Source: Dehalococcoidia bacterium (GTDB taxonomy: Bacteria; Chloroflexota; Dehalococcoidia; SZUA-161). Taken from it: DNA of 37,690 bases. The stretch lies in contig JACWAE010000029.1 in NCBI GenBank assembly GCA_014874385.1, forward strand, positions 1-37,690. Reading direction: 5' to 3'. Both the position numbers and the translations under genes were made by a program. The notes under the pieces are model-generated. The model ran no database searches, was not told the origin of the DNA, and saw nothing but the letters and a program-made list of their open reading frames with translations. Within the stretch, counting starts at the first letter, position 1; every line of letters starts with the position of its first letter. Below, in pieces: positions 6,104 to 13,276 of this stretch.

Positions 6104-8812
6104 ATGGCAAAACTATGGTTTCAATTTTCTGTTGAAGAAACGCTTCAAGATTTAAACACGAGGCGTTCTGGCTTAATTGAAGACGAGACTCAGGCTCGCC
6201 TGCGTGAACATGGCCCCAACGAGCTGGAAAAAAGAAAGAAAACACCGCCTGCAGTGGCTTTCTTAAGGCAGTTCCTCAGCCCTCTTATCTATGTGCTTCT
6301 GGCAGCAGCCGTTATTTCATTAGCCGTAAGTCACTTCATAGACTCAGGCGTTATCTTGGCAGTGCTTGTCCTCAATGCAGTCATCGGCTATGTTCAGGAA
6401 TCCAGGGCGGAACGGGCTATGGAGGCCCTTCTAGAGCTTGCTGCCCCGAAAGCGAAAGTGAGACGAGGCGGCACAATCAACCTGGTGCCTGCCAGGGAAA
6501 TCGTACCTGGAGACATAATAATTCTGGAAGCTGGAGATAAAGTACCTGCCGACGCCCGGCTCATCGAGGTCAGCAACCTGAAGGTCAACGAGGCTACTCT
6601 TACCGGCGAATCGGTGGCCACCGAGAAACATACCAACCCGCTTAGGGGCGATGCGCCGCTGGCAGAAAGAAAGAATATGGTGCACATGGGCACCATAGTA
6701 AGCTACGGGCGGGCTACCGCTGTTGTGGTAGCTACCGGCATGTCAACGGAGGTGGGCAGGATAGCCCGTGCCATTCATGAGGTGACACCAGAGAAGACGC
6801 CGCTGCAAAGAAGCATCAGCAAACTGAGCAAGTACCTCCTCGTGCTGTTTTTATCAATATGTGTCCTGCTTGTTGTGGTGGGAATTCTGAAGGGGCTTGA
6901 TAGACTGGAGATATTCCTCTTGGCTGTTGCCGCCGCTGTCTCAGCCATCCCCGAGGGGCTGCCGGCAGTAGTTACAGTAGTATTAGCTTTGGGTATGGGT
7001 GCGATGGCGCGGCGTAATGCCATAATTCGCAAGCTTGTAGCCGTGGAGACCCTGGGAGCAGCTACTGTTATTTGCTCAGACAAGACGGGAACCCTGACCC
7101 GAAATGAGATGACAGTGCGCAGAATTTCCACCGATGGCAGGACTTTAGAGCTTTCGGGAGAAGGCTATGAGCCCAAAGGGGAATTTCGCAGCAACGGCAG
7201 AGCCATCAATCCACAAGAAGATCCATCTTTGATGTTGCTCCTGAGGATAAGCGCTCTATGCAATGATGCATTGCTATCAACACAGGAGGAATGCTGCAGC
7301 ATTTTTGGCGATCCTACAGAGGGAGCTCTGATTGTGGCCGCGGCAAAGGCTGGTATTCTGAAGGAAAACATCGAGAAGGCATTCCCACGCCTGGACGAAA
7401 TACCTTTCCAGAGCGAAAAGCAGTATATGGCAACTCTGCATCCGTATGACGGAAGGCGGGTAGTCTATGTCAAGGGGGCCCCTGAGAGGCTTCTTTCCAT
7501 GAGCGGGCATGTCTTAAAGGACAACAAGGTTGCGCCCTTGCAGGAATCAGATGTGCAGTCTATCCAAAAAGAAATTTTAGCCATGGCTGGAGAGGCTATG
7601 CGCGTCATGGCTTTTGCCTACACGGAGTTACCTGCCGAAGTCGTGGAACTGGAGGATGTCGATTTGCGGAGTAATCTGGTCTTTGTAGGCCTTGCGGGGA
7701 TGGACGACCCGGCGCGTGAGGAGGCAATCAAAGCTGTCTCCCTGTGCAGGCAGGCCGGGATAAAAGTGGTGATGATTACGGGGGACAATAAGGCAACTGC
7801 CGAATCCGTAGGACGCCAGCTCGGTTTGCCGCAAGGTAGAGCCATGGTGGGTGCTGAACTGGAGAAGATAAGCGATGACGAGTTGGCCAGACAGATTGAG
7901 GATATTTCGGTCTTTGCCAGGGTAGAACCGCTACATAAGCTGCGAATAGTCAATGCGTTCAAGAGCCATGGGCAGGTAGTGGCCATGACGGGTGACGGTG
8001 TAAACGATGCCCCTGCTCTAAAAGCGGCAAGCATAGGCATCGCCATGGGTATAAAAGGCACGGATGTGGCTAAAGAGGCCTCGGATATGGTGCTGGCTGA
8101 CGATAACTTCGCCTCCATAGTAGCTGCTGTAGATGAAGGCAGGGCAATTTTCAACAGACTGCGCAATGTCATCTTCTACCTCGTAAGCACAAGTATAGGC
8201 GAGCTTTTTGCACTCCTGCTTTCTCTTATCTTTGTGGGGCTGGCACCGCTCACGGCGGTGCAGATTATATGGGTCAACTTGGTCACGGATGCTGCAATAG
8301 GTGTGCCATTGGGCATGGAGCCCAAAATCGGTGATGAGCTGCAACAGCCGCCCCGACATCCCAAAGTGGGATTGCTCTACCCGGGTCTCCTTCTTCGCAT
8401 CCTTTTTCTTTCCGGAATGATGAGCGTGGGCGTGTTTGCTATATTCAACTGGGCACACGGAAGAGTGAGCCTGGATGAGGCGCGCACTATGGCCTTTTGC
8501 ACCATGGTAGCCTTTGAATGGTTCCGCTGCTTCAATGCCCGCTCAGATGAGCATACAGTATTCAAGATAGGGCTCTTCCGCAATAGATTCCTGTTACTGG
8601 CGATTGCTGTGGCTGTTCTGCTTCAGATAGCTGCAGTATATGTTCCATTTATGCAAACTGCACTCCACACGATGCCCTTAAGTCCTGCCCAGTGGGGCAT
8701 TGCTTTGGGGGTAGCAGGCTCCCTATTTGTGGTCGAAGAGCTAAGGAAGGTGATTTTCCCCAGACTCTTCAGTTGGGGCAAGTGGAAGCCGGTAACAAAG
8801 CCCGGTCACTAA
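6104..8812 (+). CDS. P2A-type cation-transporting ATPase (probable calcium pump)
   Basis: A 902-residue P-type ATPase. Visible landmarks are an N-terminal cation-ATPase domain (VEETLQDLNTRRSGLIEDE), the actuator TGES loop (about 167-170), PEGLP in transmembrane segment 4, the phosphorylation motif DKTGTLT (aspartate about 326), the hinge GDGVNDAP (about 630), and NLVTDAAIG in segment 6. PEGLP together with NLVTD is typical of SERCA/PMR1-like calcium or manganese pumps rather than heavy-metal or potassium pumps. The family's usual ten membrane segments can be placed. The length is normal. It probably exports Ca2+ or Mn2+ using ATP. It lies 25 bases after comB and is probably cotranscribed with it, with no obvious functional link. 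Confidence 0.93.
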   Translation: MAKLWFQFSVEETLQDLNTRRSGLIEDETQARLREHGPNELEKRKKTPPAVAFLRQFLSPLIYVLLAAAVISLAVSHFIDSGVILAVLVLNAVIGYVQESRAERAMEALLELAAPKAKVRRGGTINLVPAREIVPGDIIILEAGDKVPADARLIEVSNLKVNEATLTGESVATEKHTNPLRGDAPLAERKNMVHMGTIVSYGRATAVVVATGMSTEVGRIARAIHEVTPEKTPLQRSISKLSKYLLVLFLSICVLLVVVGILKGLDRLEIFLLAVAAAVSAIPEGLPAVVTVVLALGMGAMARRNAIIRKLVAVETLGAATVICSDKTGTLTRNEMTVRRISTDGRTLELSGEGYEPKGEFRSNGRAINPQEDPSLMLLLRISALCNDALLSTQEECCSIFGDPTEGALIVAAAKAGILKENIEKAFPRLDEIPFQSEKQYMATLHPYDGRRVVYVKGAPERLLSMSGHVLKDNKVAPLQESDVQSIQKEILAMAGEAMRVMAFAYTELPAEVVELEDVDLRSNLVFVGLAGMDDPAREEAIKAVSLCRQAGIKVVMITGDNKATAESVGRQLGLPQGRAMVGAELEKISDDELARQIEDISVFARVEPLHKLRIVNAFKSHGQVVAMTGDGVNDAPALKAASIGIAMGIKGTDVAKEASDMVLADDNFASIVAAVDEGRAIFNRLRNVIFYLVSTSIGELFALLLSLIFVGLAPLTAVQIIWVNLVTDAAIGVPLGMEPKIGDELQQPPRHPKVGLLYPGLLLRILFLSGMMSVGVFAIFNWAHGRVSLDEARTMAFCTMVAFEWFRCFNARSDEHTVFKIGLFRNRFLLLAIAVAVLLQIAAVYVPFMQTALHTMPLSPAQWGIALGVAGSLFVVEELRKVIFPRLFSWGKWKPVTKPGH

Positions 8813-8852
8813 CAGCAGGTGAACGCAATCCTTTCATGCTCTTGTTAGACAA

Positions 8853-8879
8853 TTGACAGGATTGCCTGCTATGTATAAT
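8853..8879 (+). promoter_or_regulatory. Consensus sigma70-type promoter of the nrpR operon
   Basis: A perfect -35 TTGACA (8853-8858) and a perfect -10 TATAAT (8874-8879) are separated by 15 bases, slightly short of the optimal 17. Transcription should begin near 8886, giving a leader of about 50 bases before the nrpR ATG at 8936. Confidence 0.75.
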
Positions 8880-8881
8880 AT

Positions 8882-8899
8882 TAGGAAAACAGTTTCCTA
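8882..8899. promoter_or_regulatory. NrpR-type operator, GGAA-N6-TTCC palindrome at the transcription start
   Basis: The sequence TAGGAAA-ACAG-TTTCCTA is an 18-base perfect palindrome around a 4-base centre and contains GGAA (8884-8887), six bases, and TTCC (8894-8897). GGAA-N6-TTCC is the operator described for NrpR in methanogenic archaea. It lies over the expected transcription start of the operon that encodes NrpR itself, which is where a repressor would block initiation. Binding is inferred. Confidence 0.7.
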
Positions 8900-8935
8900 C
8901 TACCTAACCAAAAAATTTTTTAAGAAGTCATTATT

Positions 8936-9928
8936 ATGGGTTTTGAAACGCAGGATGTCGAGAGGAAAGTACTCTCAATCCTTAAGATTCTAAGTGATTC
9001 TCAAGAGCCCCAGGGGGCCAGGGTTATTGCTCAACGTCTGAAGGATTACGGCGTTGAATTGGGCGAGAGGGCAGTCCGATACCACCTCCAACTGACGGAC
9101 GAGCGCGGCTTGACCAGGCTGGCCGGTCGAGACGGCCGTTTGCTCACCGAGCAGGGGATGGAGGAGGTGAGGAGCGCCCTCGTTAAATATAAGGTCGGCT
9201 TCGCTATCTCCAGAATCGAGCTACTCGCCTTCCGCACCGACTTCGACTTCGAGAAACGCCGTGGACTTATTCCTGCCAACGTCTCCTTTTTCCCCAGGGA
9301 AAAGTTCAAGGAGGCGCTACAGGCGATGAGGCCAGCCTTTGAAGCAGGGCTCTGCGTCAGCGACCTCGTAGCTGTAGCTTCTGAGGGAGAAAAACTCGGT
9401 GAATTTGTTGTTCCCAAGGGTATGACTGGACTGGCCACAGTTTGCAGCATCGTGATTAATGGCTCTTTGCTCAAGGCTGGGGTTCCTATGGACTCACGGT
9501 TCGGTGGAATACTTCAGATTCGAAATCGTAAACCCTTCCGCTTTGTGGAGCTCATCCAATATGCAGGCTCGTCTTTGGACCCTTCAGAGGTATTTATCAG
9601 GGCCAGGATGACCTCTGTAGGGGAGGCCGCTAAAAGAGGCGAGGGTAAAATACTGGCCAACTTTCGTGAGATACCAGCCCTCTGCCGCGGTATAGCGGAG
9701 AAGGTGGTGGCAGGGCTAAGAGAGGCGGACCTGGGCGGCCTATTAGTTATGGGAAATACCAGCGAGCCAGTGTGTGAAACCCCGGTTGAACTCAACAGAA
9801 TCGGGATGATCCTCTTGGGTGGGATGAATCCCGTGGCTGCTGCTGAGGAAGCTGGAGTGGAGGCAGAAAACCATGGCATGAGCACTATTATGGAGTATGG
9901 GGACTTAATTAAATTCCAGGAGTTGTAA
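8936..9928 (+). CDS. nrpR: NrpR-family transcriptional regulator (winged helix + NrpR/DUF128 domain)
   Basis: The 330 residues show an N-terminal winged-helix domain (about 1-75: ILKILSDSQEPQGARVIAQRL...GERAVRYHLQLTDERGLT), then one NrpR (DUF128) ligand domain beginning near GFAISRIELLAF and running to the end, with FEAGLCVSDLVAV, GKILANFREIPA and NRIGMILLGGMNPVAAAEEAG. In methanogens NrpR represses nitrogen-fixation and glutamine synthetase genes and is released by 2-oxoglutarate. Family members carry one or two DUF128 domains, sometimes on separate proteins; this one has the helix-turn-helix and a single ligand domain. Its stop codon is immediately followed by the ATG of the HisF-like gene, so the two are cotranscribed, and its own promoter carries the family's operator motif. 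Confidence 0.9.
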   Translation: MGFETQDVERKVLSILKILSDSQEPQGARVIAQRLKDYGVELGERAVRYHLQLTDERGLTRLAGRDGRLLTEQGMEEVRSALVKYKVGFAISRIELLAFRTDFDFEKRRGLIPANVSFFPREKFKEALQAMRPAFEAGLCVSDLVAVASEGEKLGEFVVPKGMTGLATVCSIVINGSLLKAGVPMDSRFGGILQIRNRKPFRFVELIQYAGSSLDPSEVFIRARMTSVGEAAKRGEGKILANFREIPALCRGIAEKVVAGLREADLGGLLVMGNTSEPVCETPVELNRIGMILLGGMNPVAAAEEAGVEAENHGMSTIMEYGDLIKFQEL

Positions 9929-10699
9929 ATGGATATAGTGAAAATCATACCTTGTCTGGACATAAAGGACGGGAGAGTGGTCAAGGGAGTAAAGTTTGTA
10001 AACCTGAAAGATGCCCGCGACCCCGTGGAGGCAGCCAAGGCCTATTGCAGGGAAGGGGCAGACGAGCTCGTCTTCCTCGATATCTTCGCTACCGTGCAGA
10101 ACAGGAAGACCAGACTGGAATGGGTCAAGAAGGTCTGCGATGTGGTAACAGTCCCCTTCGCTGTGGGTGGGGGTATAGCAAGCATTGAGGATATGCAGGA
10201 GCTGTTCAAAATCGGGGTGAACAAGGTCTCTATCAATACTGCCGCTGTGAAAAATCCTGACCTGATAAAACAGGCTGCCAAGAAATTCGGCAAAGAAAAG
10301 CTAGTTGTTGCCATCGATGGTAAGAAGAACCCTAAAAGCAGTAAATCACCGAGGCTGGAGGTGGTGATTAAGAGCGGCACCGAGGGAACGGGGCTGGATA
10401 TCGTGAAATGGTCGAAACAGGTGGAGAAGCTGGGAGCCGGAGAGATTCTGCTTACCAGCAAGGACGCTGACGGTACAAAGAAGGGATATGACCTGGAGAT
10501 GACGAAAGCGTGCGCGGAGGCGGTCTCCATCCCTGTTACTGCTTCAGGCGGTGCGGGCAAATTGGAGCACCTCTATGAGGCTGTAGCTATAGGCAAGGCA
10601 TCGGCGGTGCTGTGTGCTTCGGTCTTCCACTTCGGGGAAATATCGATTCCTGAAGCTAAGAAGTATCTCAAAGAGAGAGGTATACCAGTAAGACTCTAA
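9929..10699 (+). CDS. hisF: HisF-type imidazole glycerol phosphate synthase cyclase subunit
   Basis: A 256-residue (beta/alpha)8 barrel matching HisF, which uses ammonia channelled from HisH to cyclise PRFAR into imidazole glycerol phosphate and AICAR. The catalytic aspartates are in IIPCLDIKDGRVVKG and in VVAIDGKK. The phosphate-binding loops appear as VGGGIASIEDM, GAGEILLTSKDADGTKKGYD and TASGGAGKLEHL, and the family's C-terminal end FHFGEISIPEAKKYL is present. The segment that usually reads HGGR.PTGLD is SGTEGTGLD here, a divergence near the ammonia-receiving face. No hisH or other his gene is in the window. The gene begins directly after the nrpR stop codon, so it sits in a nitrogen-control operon instead of a his operon. 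Confidence 0.85.
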   Translation: MDIVKIIPCLDIKDGRVVKGVKFVNLKDARDPVEAAKAYCREGADELVFLDIFATVQNRKTRLEWVKKVCDVVTVPFAVGGGIASIEDMQELFKIGVNKVSINTAAVKNPDLIKQAAKKFGKEKLVVAIDGKKNPKSSKSPRLEVVIKSGTEGTGLDIVKWSKQVEKLGAGEILLTSKDADGTKKGYDLEMTKACAEAVSIPVTASGGAGKLEHLYEAVAIGKASAVLCASVFHFGEISIPEAKKYLKERGIPVRL

Positions 10700-10773
10700 G
10701 ACTCTAAATCTGGCGGCCAGGGCCTGGTTAAAGAATTATTAAAGCAAAATCAATTGATAAGGAGTATCGGAAG

Positions 10774-12366
10774 ATGAACCTAAGACGGCCAAATTCTAAC
10801 GAAGCAACCAGGACAGCTAATCGCTCTCGCGATGTAGCGCCCAGCAGCGGCATTTGCACGCGTTGCATCGATGGCTGCCGAGGAAATTGTGAGGTATTCA
10901 AGGCATCATTTCGCAGTAGAGAGCTGATATACCCGGGCCCATTCGGGGAAATAACCGCCGGCTGCGACAAAGACTATCCCATTGATTACTCACATCTCAA
11001 TATCCAGGGATATGCCCTTGGTGCCAAAGGATTACCCAAGGGTGTGAAGGGGAATCCTGACACAGCTATTTTCCCTGCTGTGGACACCGAGACCGAGTAT
11101 GGCTGGACCAAGAAGGTCAGGATGAAGATCCCTGTCTTCACCGGTGCTCTTGGTTCCACCGAGATAGCCCGCAAGAACTGGGAGCACTTCGCAATCGGCG
11201 CTGCCATCAGCGGGATCACCCTGGTTTGCGGCGAGAACGTTTGCGGCATCGACCCCAAGCTTGAGCTTGATTCCAAAGGCAAAGTGGCTTTATCACCTGA
11301 CATGGACCGCCGCATTGAGATATACAGGCGCTACCACCAAGATTATGGCGAAATCCTGGTACAGATGAATGTAGAGGACACCAGGTTGGGTGTCGCCGAG
11401 TATGTTCACAAGAAACATGGCCTCGAGACTATTGAGTTGAAATGGGGGCAGGGCGCTAAATGTATCGGAGGCGAGATTAAGGTCAATAGCCTGGATAGAG
11501 CGCTGGAGCTTCAAAAACGCGGATATCTTATAACCCCAGACCCTTCAAGTCCCGTTAACCAGACTGCCTTCGGAAGCGGCGCTATCAAGGAATTTGAACG
11601 ACACAGCCGCCTCGGTTTTATTGGTGAAGATAGTTTCTACGCTGAAGTCAAGAGGTTAAGGGATATCGGGTTCAAACGAATTACTTTGAAGACCGGTGCT
11701 TACGGCCTGCGCGAGCTGGCTATGGCTATCAAATGGGGCTCGAAAGCCAAGATTGATCTGCTTACTATAGATGGCGCTTCCGGCGGAACCGGCATGAGCC
11801 CTTGGCCCATGATGGAAGAGTGGGGCATGCCGACTCTCTATCTGCATGCCGCAGCCTACGAGTTTTGCAAGAGGTTGGCTGATAAAGGCGAGCGCCCACC
11901 TGATATAGCCTTTGCCGGAGGATTAAGCAGCGAAGATGGCGTGTTTAAGGCGCTTGCCCTGGGCGCACCGTTTACCAAAGCGGTCTGCATGGGACGAGCT
12001 TTGATGATCCCGGGCATGGTGGGCAAGAACATCGGCGTCTGGCTTAAGGAAAACAACTTGCCCAAGACTGTTAGTGAGTTTGGTTCTACTCCAGAGGAGA
12101 TCTTTGTCTGTTGGGAAGCTGTTTCCAATATAGTCGGCAAGAGTGAGATGAAAGACATCCCACTGGGGGCTATCGGAATCTACAGCTACGCTGAGAAGAT
12201 CAAGGTGGGATTTCAGCAATTGATGGCAGGTGCCAGATGCTTCAGCGTGCCTGCTATTAGCAGGAGCGATCTCATGTCGTTGACCGAGGAATGTGCTAAG
12301 GTCACTGGAATACCCTATCTGATGGATGCCTACAGGGAAGAGGCCATGAAGGTTCTCGACAGCTAG
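10774..12366 (+). CDS. FMN-binding glutamate synthase domain protein with N-terminal cysteine cluster
   Basis: The 530-residue protein is of the FMN-binding glutamate-synthase-domain kind (the central and FMN domain of GltB, without the glutaminase domain), as in archaeal split glutamate synthases. Family segments are IPVFTGALGST, GINL-like ITLVCGENVCGID, IELKWGQGAKCIGGEI, LLTIDGASGGTGMSPWPMMEEWG (FMN/TIM-barrel core) and IAFAGGLSSEDGVFKALALGA. An N-terminal group C28-x2-C31-x3-C35-x3-C39 could bind an iron-sulfur cluster or zinc. The start is the ATG at 10774 after a GGAG sequence. It lies 74 bases after the hisF-like gene and upstream of a terminator, so it is the last gene of the nrpR operon. 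It probably handles glutamate or a related amino-group transfer; the ammonia donor and electron donor are unknown. Confidence 0.8.
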   Translation: MNLRRPNSNEATRTANRSRDVAPSSGICTRCIDGCRGNCEVFKASFRSRELIYPGPFGEITAGCDKDYPIDYSHLNIQGYALGAKGLPKGVKGNPDTAIFPAVDTETEYGWTKKVRMKIPVFTGALGSTEIARKNWEHFAIGAAISGITLVCGENVCGIDPKLELDSKGKVALSPDMDRRIEIYRRYHQDYGEILVQMNVEDTRLGVAEYVHKKHGLETIELKWGQGAKCIGGEIKVNSLDRALELQKRGYLITPDPSSPVNQTAFGSGAIKEFERHSRLGFIGEDSFYAEVKRLRDIGFKRITLKTGAYGLRELAMAIKWGSKAKIDLLTIDGASGGTGMSPWPMMEEWGMPTLYLHAAAYEFCKRLADKGERPPDIAFAGGLSSEDGVFKALALGAPFTKAVCMGRALMIPGMVGKNIGVWLKENNLPKTVSEFGSTPEEIFVCWEAVSNIVGKSEMKDIPLGAIGIYSYAEKIKVGFQQLMAGARCFSVPAISRSDLMSLTEECAKVTGIPYLMDAYREEAMKVLDS

Positions 12367-12382
12367 TTCTGCGATTCGATGG

Positions 12383-12420
12383 AAAAAGCGGGCTTCGACA
12401 TCTGTCGAAACCCGCTTTTT
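12383..12420 (+). terminator. Rho-independent terminator of the nrpR operon
   Basis: The arms AAAAAGCGGG-TTCGACA-like and TGTCGAA-CCCGCTTTTT form a long stem with a three-base loop TCT and end in a five-T run. It starts 17 bases after the stop codon of the glutamate synthase domain gene. The A-run on the other side would allow bidirectional use. Confidence 0.9.
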
Positions 12421-12591
12421 CTTGACCTCCGTTTATTTTAGGCAGTTTCGTTATAAATAGCTTATCATAACTGTTCAATTCAGAAATTGCTTAAGGTTTA
12501 CCTTGACTGTTACCTGATTTTATGGCATCTTTGTAATGTATTGAGAGGATGGTCTCAGCCCACCGAATAGCCTAATACGAAAGGAGGTGCT

Positions 12592-12960
12592 ATGCCGTTC
12601 AATTGGGGGCCGAATTTCATTGTTCCATCGGAGGCACTGAAGTCCTATTCCGGTATCGTGTTGCTGCGAGAGGAATACGATGAAGAGCTATTGGAGAAGG
12701 AGCTGGAGGAGCTCGGCATCGCAGGGGTCGTAGAGAAAGTCACCAATCCCTGGTACTACCGCAAGAAGAATACAGATACCTGGATTAAGATCGGGGAATC
12801 CCGTAATAGAGCGCAGAACTTTCCTGTCACGTGGGATACGTCCGCTCTGAAAAACGGGAAATATGAAGTACTAGGACTTATGCACGTCTTCGTAAGGGCT
12901 GCCAACAAGGAGCACGCCATCGCCAGGCAGAACATTGTGGAAGTCACGGTTAAGAACTGA
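12592..12960 (+). CDS. Hypothetical protein, 122 aa
   Basis: A strong AAAGGAGGTG ribosome-binding site precedes the ATG, and codon usage looks genuine. The protein is soluble, with an N-terminal MPFNWGPNFIVPSEALKSY, an acidic helical segment (EEYDEELLEKELEELGIAG), and a C-terminal beta-rich part (YEVLGLMHVFVRAANKEHAIARQNIVEVTV). I recognise no family. It stands alone between the nrpR operon terminator and the formate dehydrogenase operon, which is transcribed toward it. Confidence 0.7.
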   Translation: MPFNWGPNFIVPSEALKSYSGIVLLREEYDEELLEKELEELGIAGVVEKVTNPWYYRKKNTDTWIKIGESRNRAQNFPVTWDTSALKNGKYEVLGLMHVFVRAANKEHAIARQNIVEVTVKN

Positions 12961-12994
12961 AGACAAAACCATTTTTCTGTTCTGCTTGCTCTAA

Positions 12995-13162
12995 CTATGA
13001 TATGCTACTGAGCTTCTCCTTGAGAGCACCGCATATCGGGCATTGCCCCGGCAGTTCCACATCTGCTACATATTGTCCCACTGCTTACAGCCTTTAGAGA
13101 CATCCAACAATTTTTTCGATTTTTGTGCTAAGCACCTTTTTGCTCTTGTTTTAGCTTCTCTG
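12995..13162 (-). pseudogene. Remnant of a rubredoxin-like metal-binding domain, frameshifted
   Basis: On the minus strand the reading that ends at TAG (12995-12997) encodes GQYVADVELPGQCPICGALK and then EKLSSIS, the second half of a rubredoxin-type knuckle as found at the end of rubrerythrins. A one-base slip near 13079 joins it to an upstream frame ending DVSKGCKQ, restoring CKQCG...CPICGA. The upstream frame runs only to about 13162, where a dispersed repeat (13163-13189) begins. It is therefore a 5'-truncated, frameshifted fragment. Only the translation pattern supports this. Confidence 0.5.
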
Positions 13163-13249
13163 GGTGAGCCCTTCGATGAACTCAGGACAAAATTCTGTGC
13201 CCGATATTCTGTGCCCGATATGGCTAGGGCAGGTCTCAGACCTGCCCTA
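13163..13249. repeat. Cluster of intergenic repeats after the formate dehydrogenase operon
   Basis: Three elements lie together. GGTGAGCCCTTCGATGAACT and the following CAGGACA (13163-13189) match part of a longer repeat at 28044-28133. ATTCTGTGCCCGAT occurs twice in tandem (13192-13205 and 13206-13219). TAGGGCAGGTCT-C-AGACCTGCCCTA (13225-13249) is a perfect 25-base palindrome 28 bases beyond the fdhA stop codon. The palindrome could stabilise or end the fdh transcript but has no U-run. Confidence 0.6.
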
Positions 13250-13276
13250 CTTTGTAATAGGAACGTAAGCTGTTTA

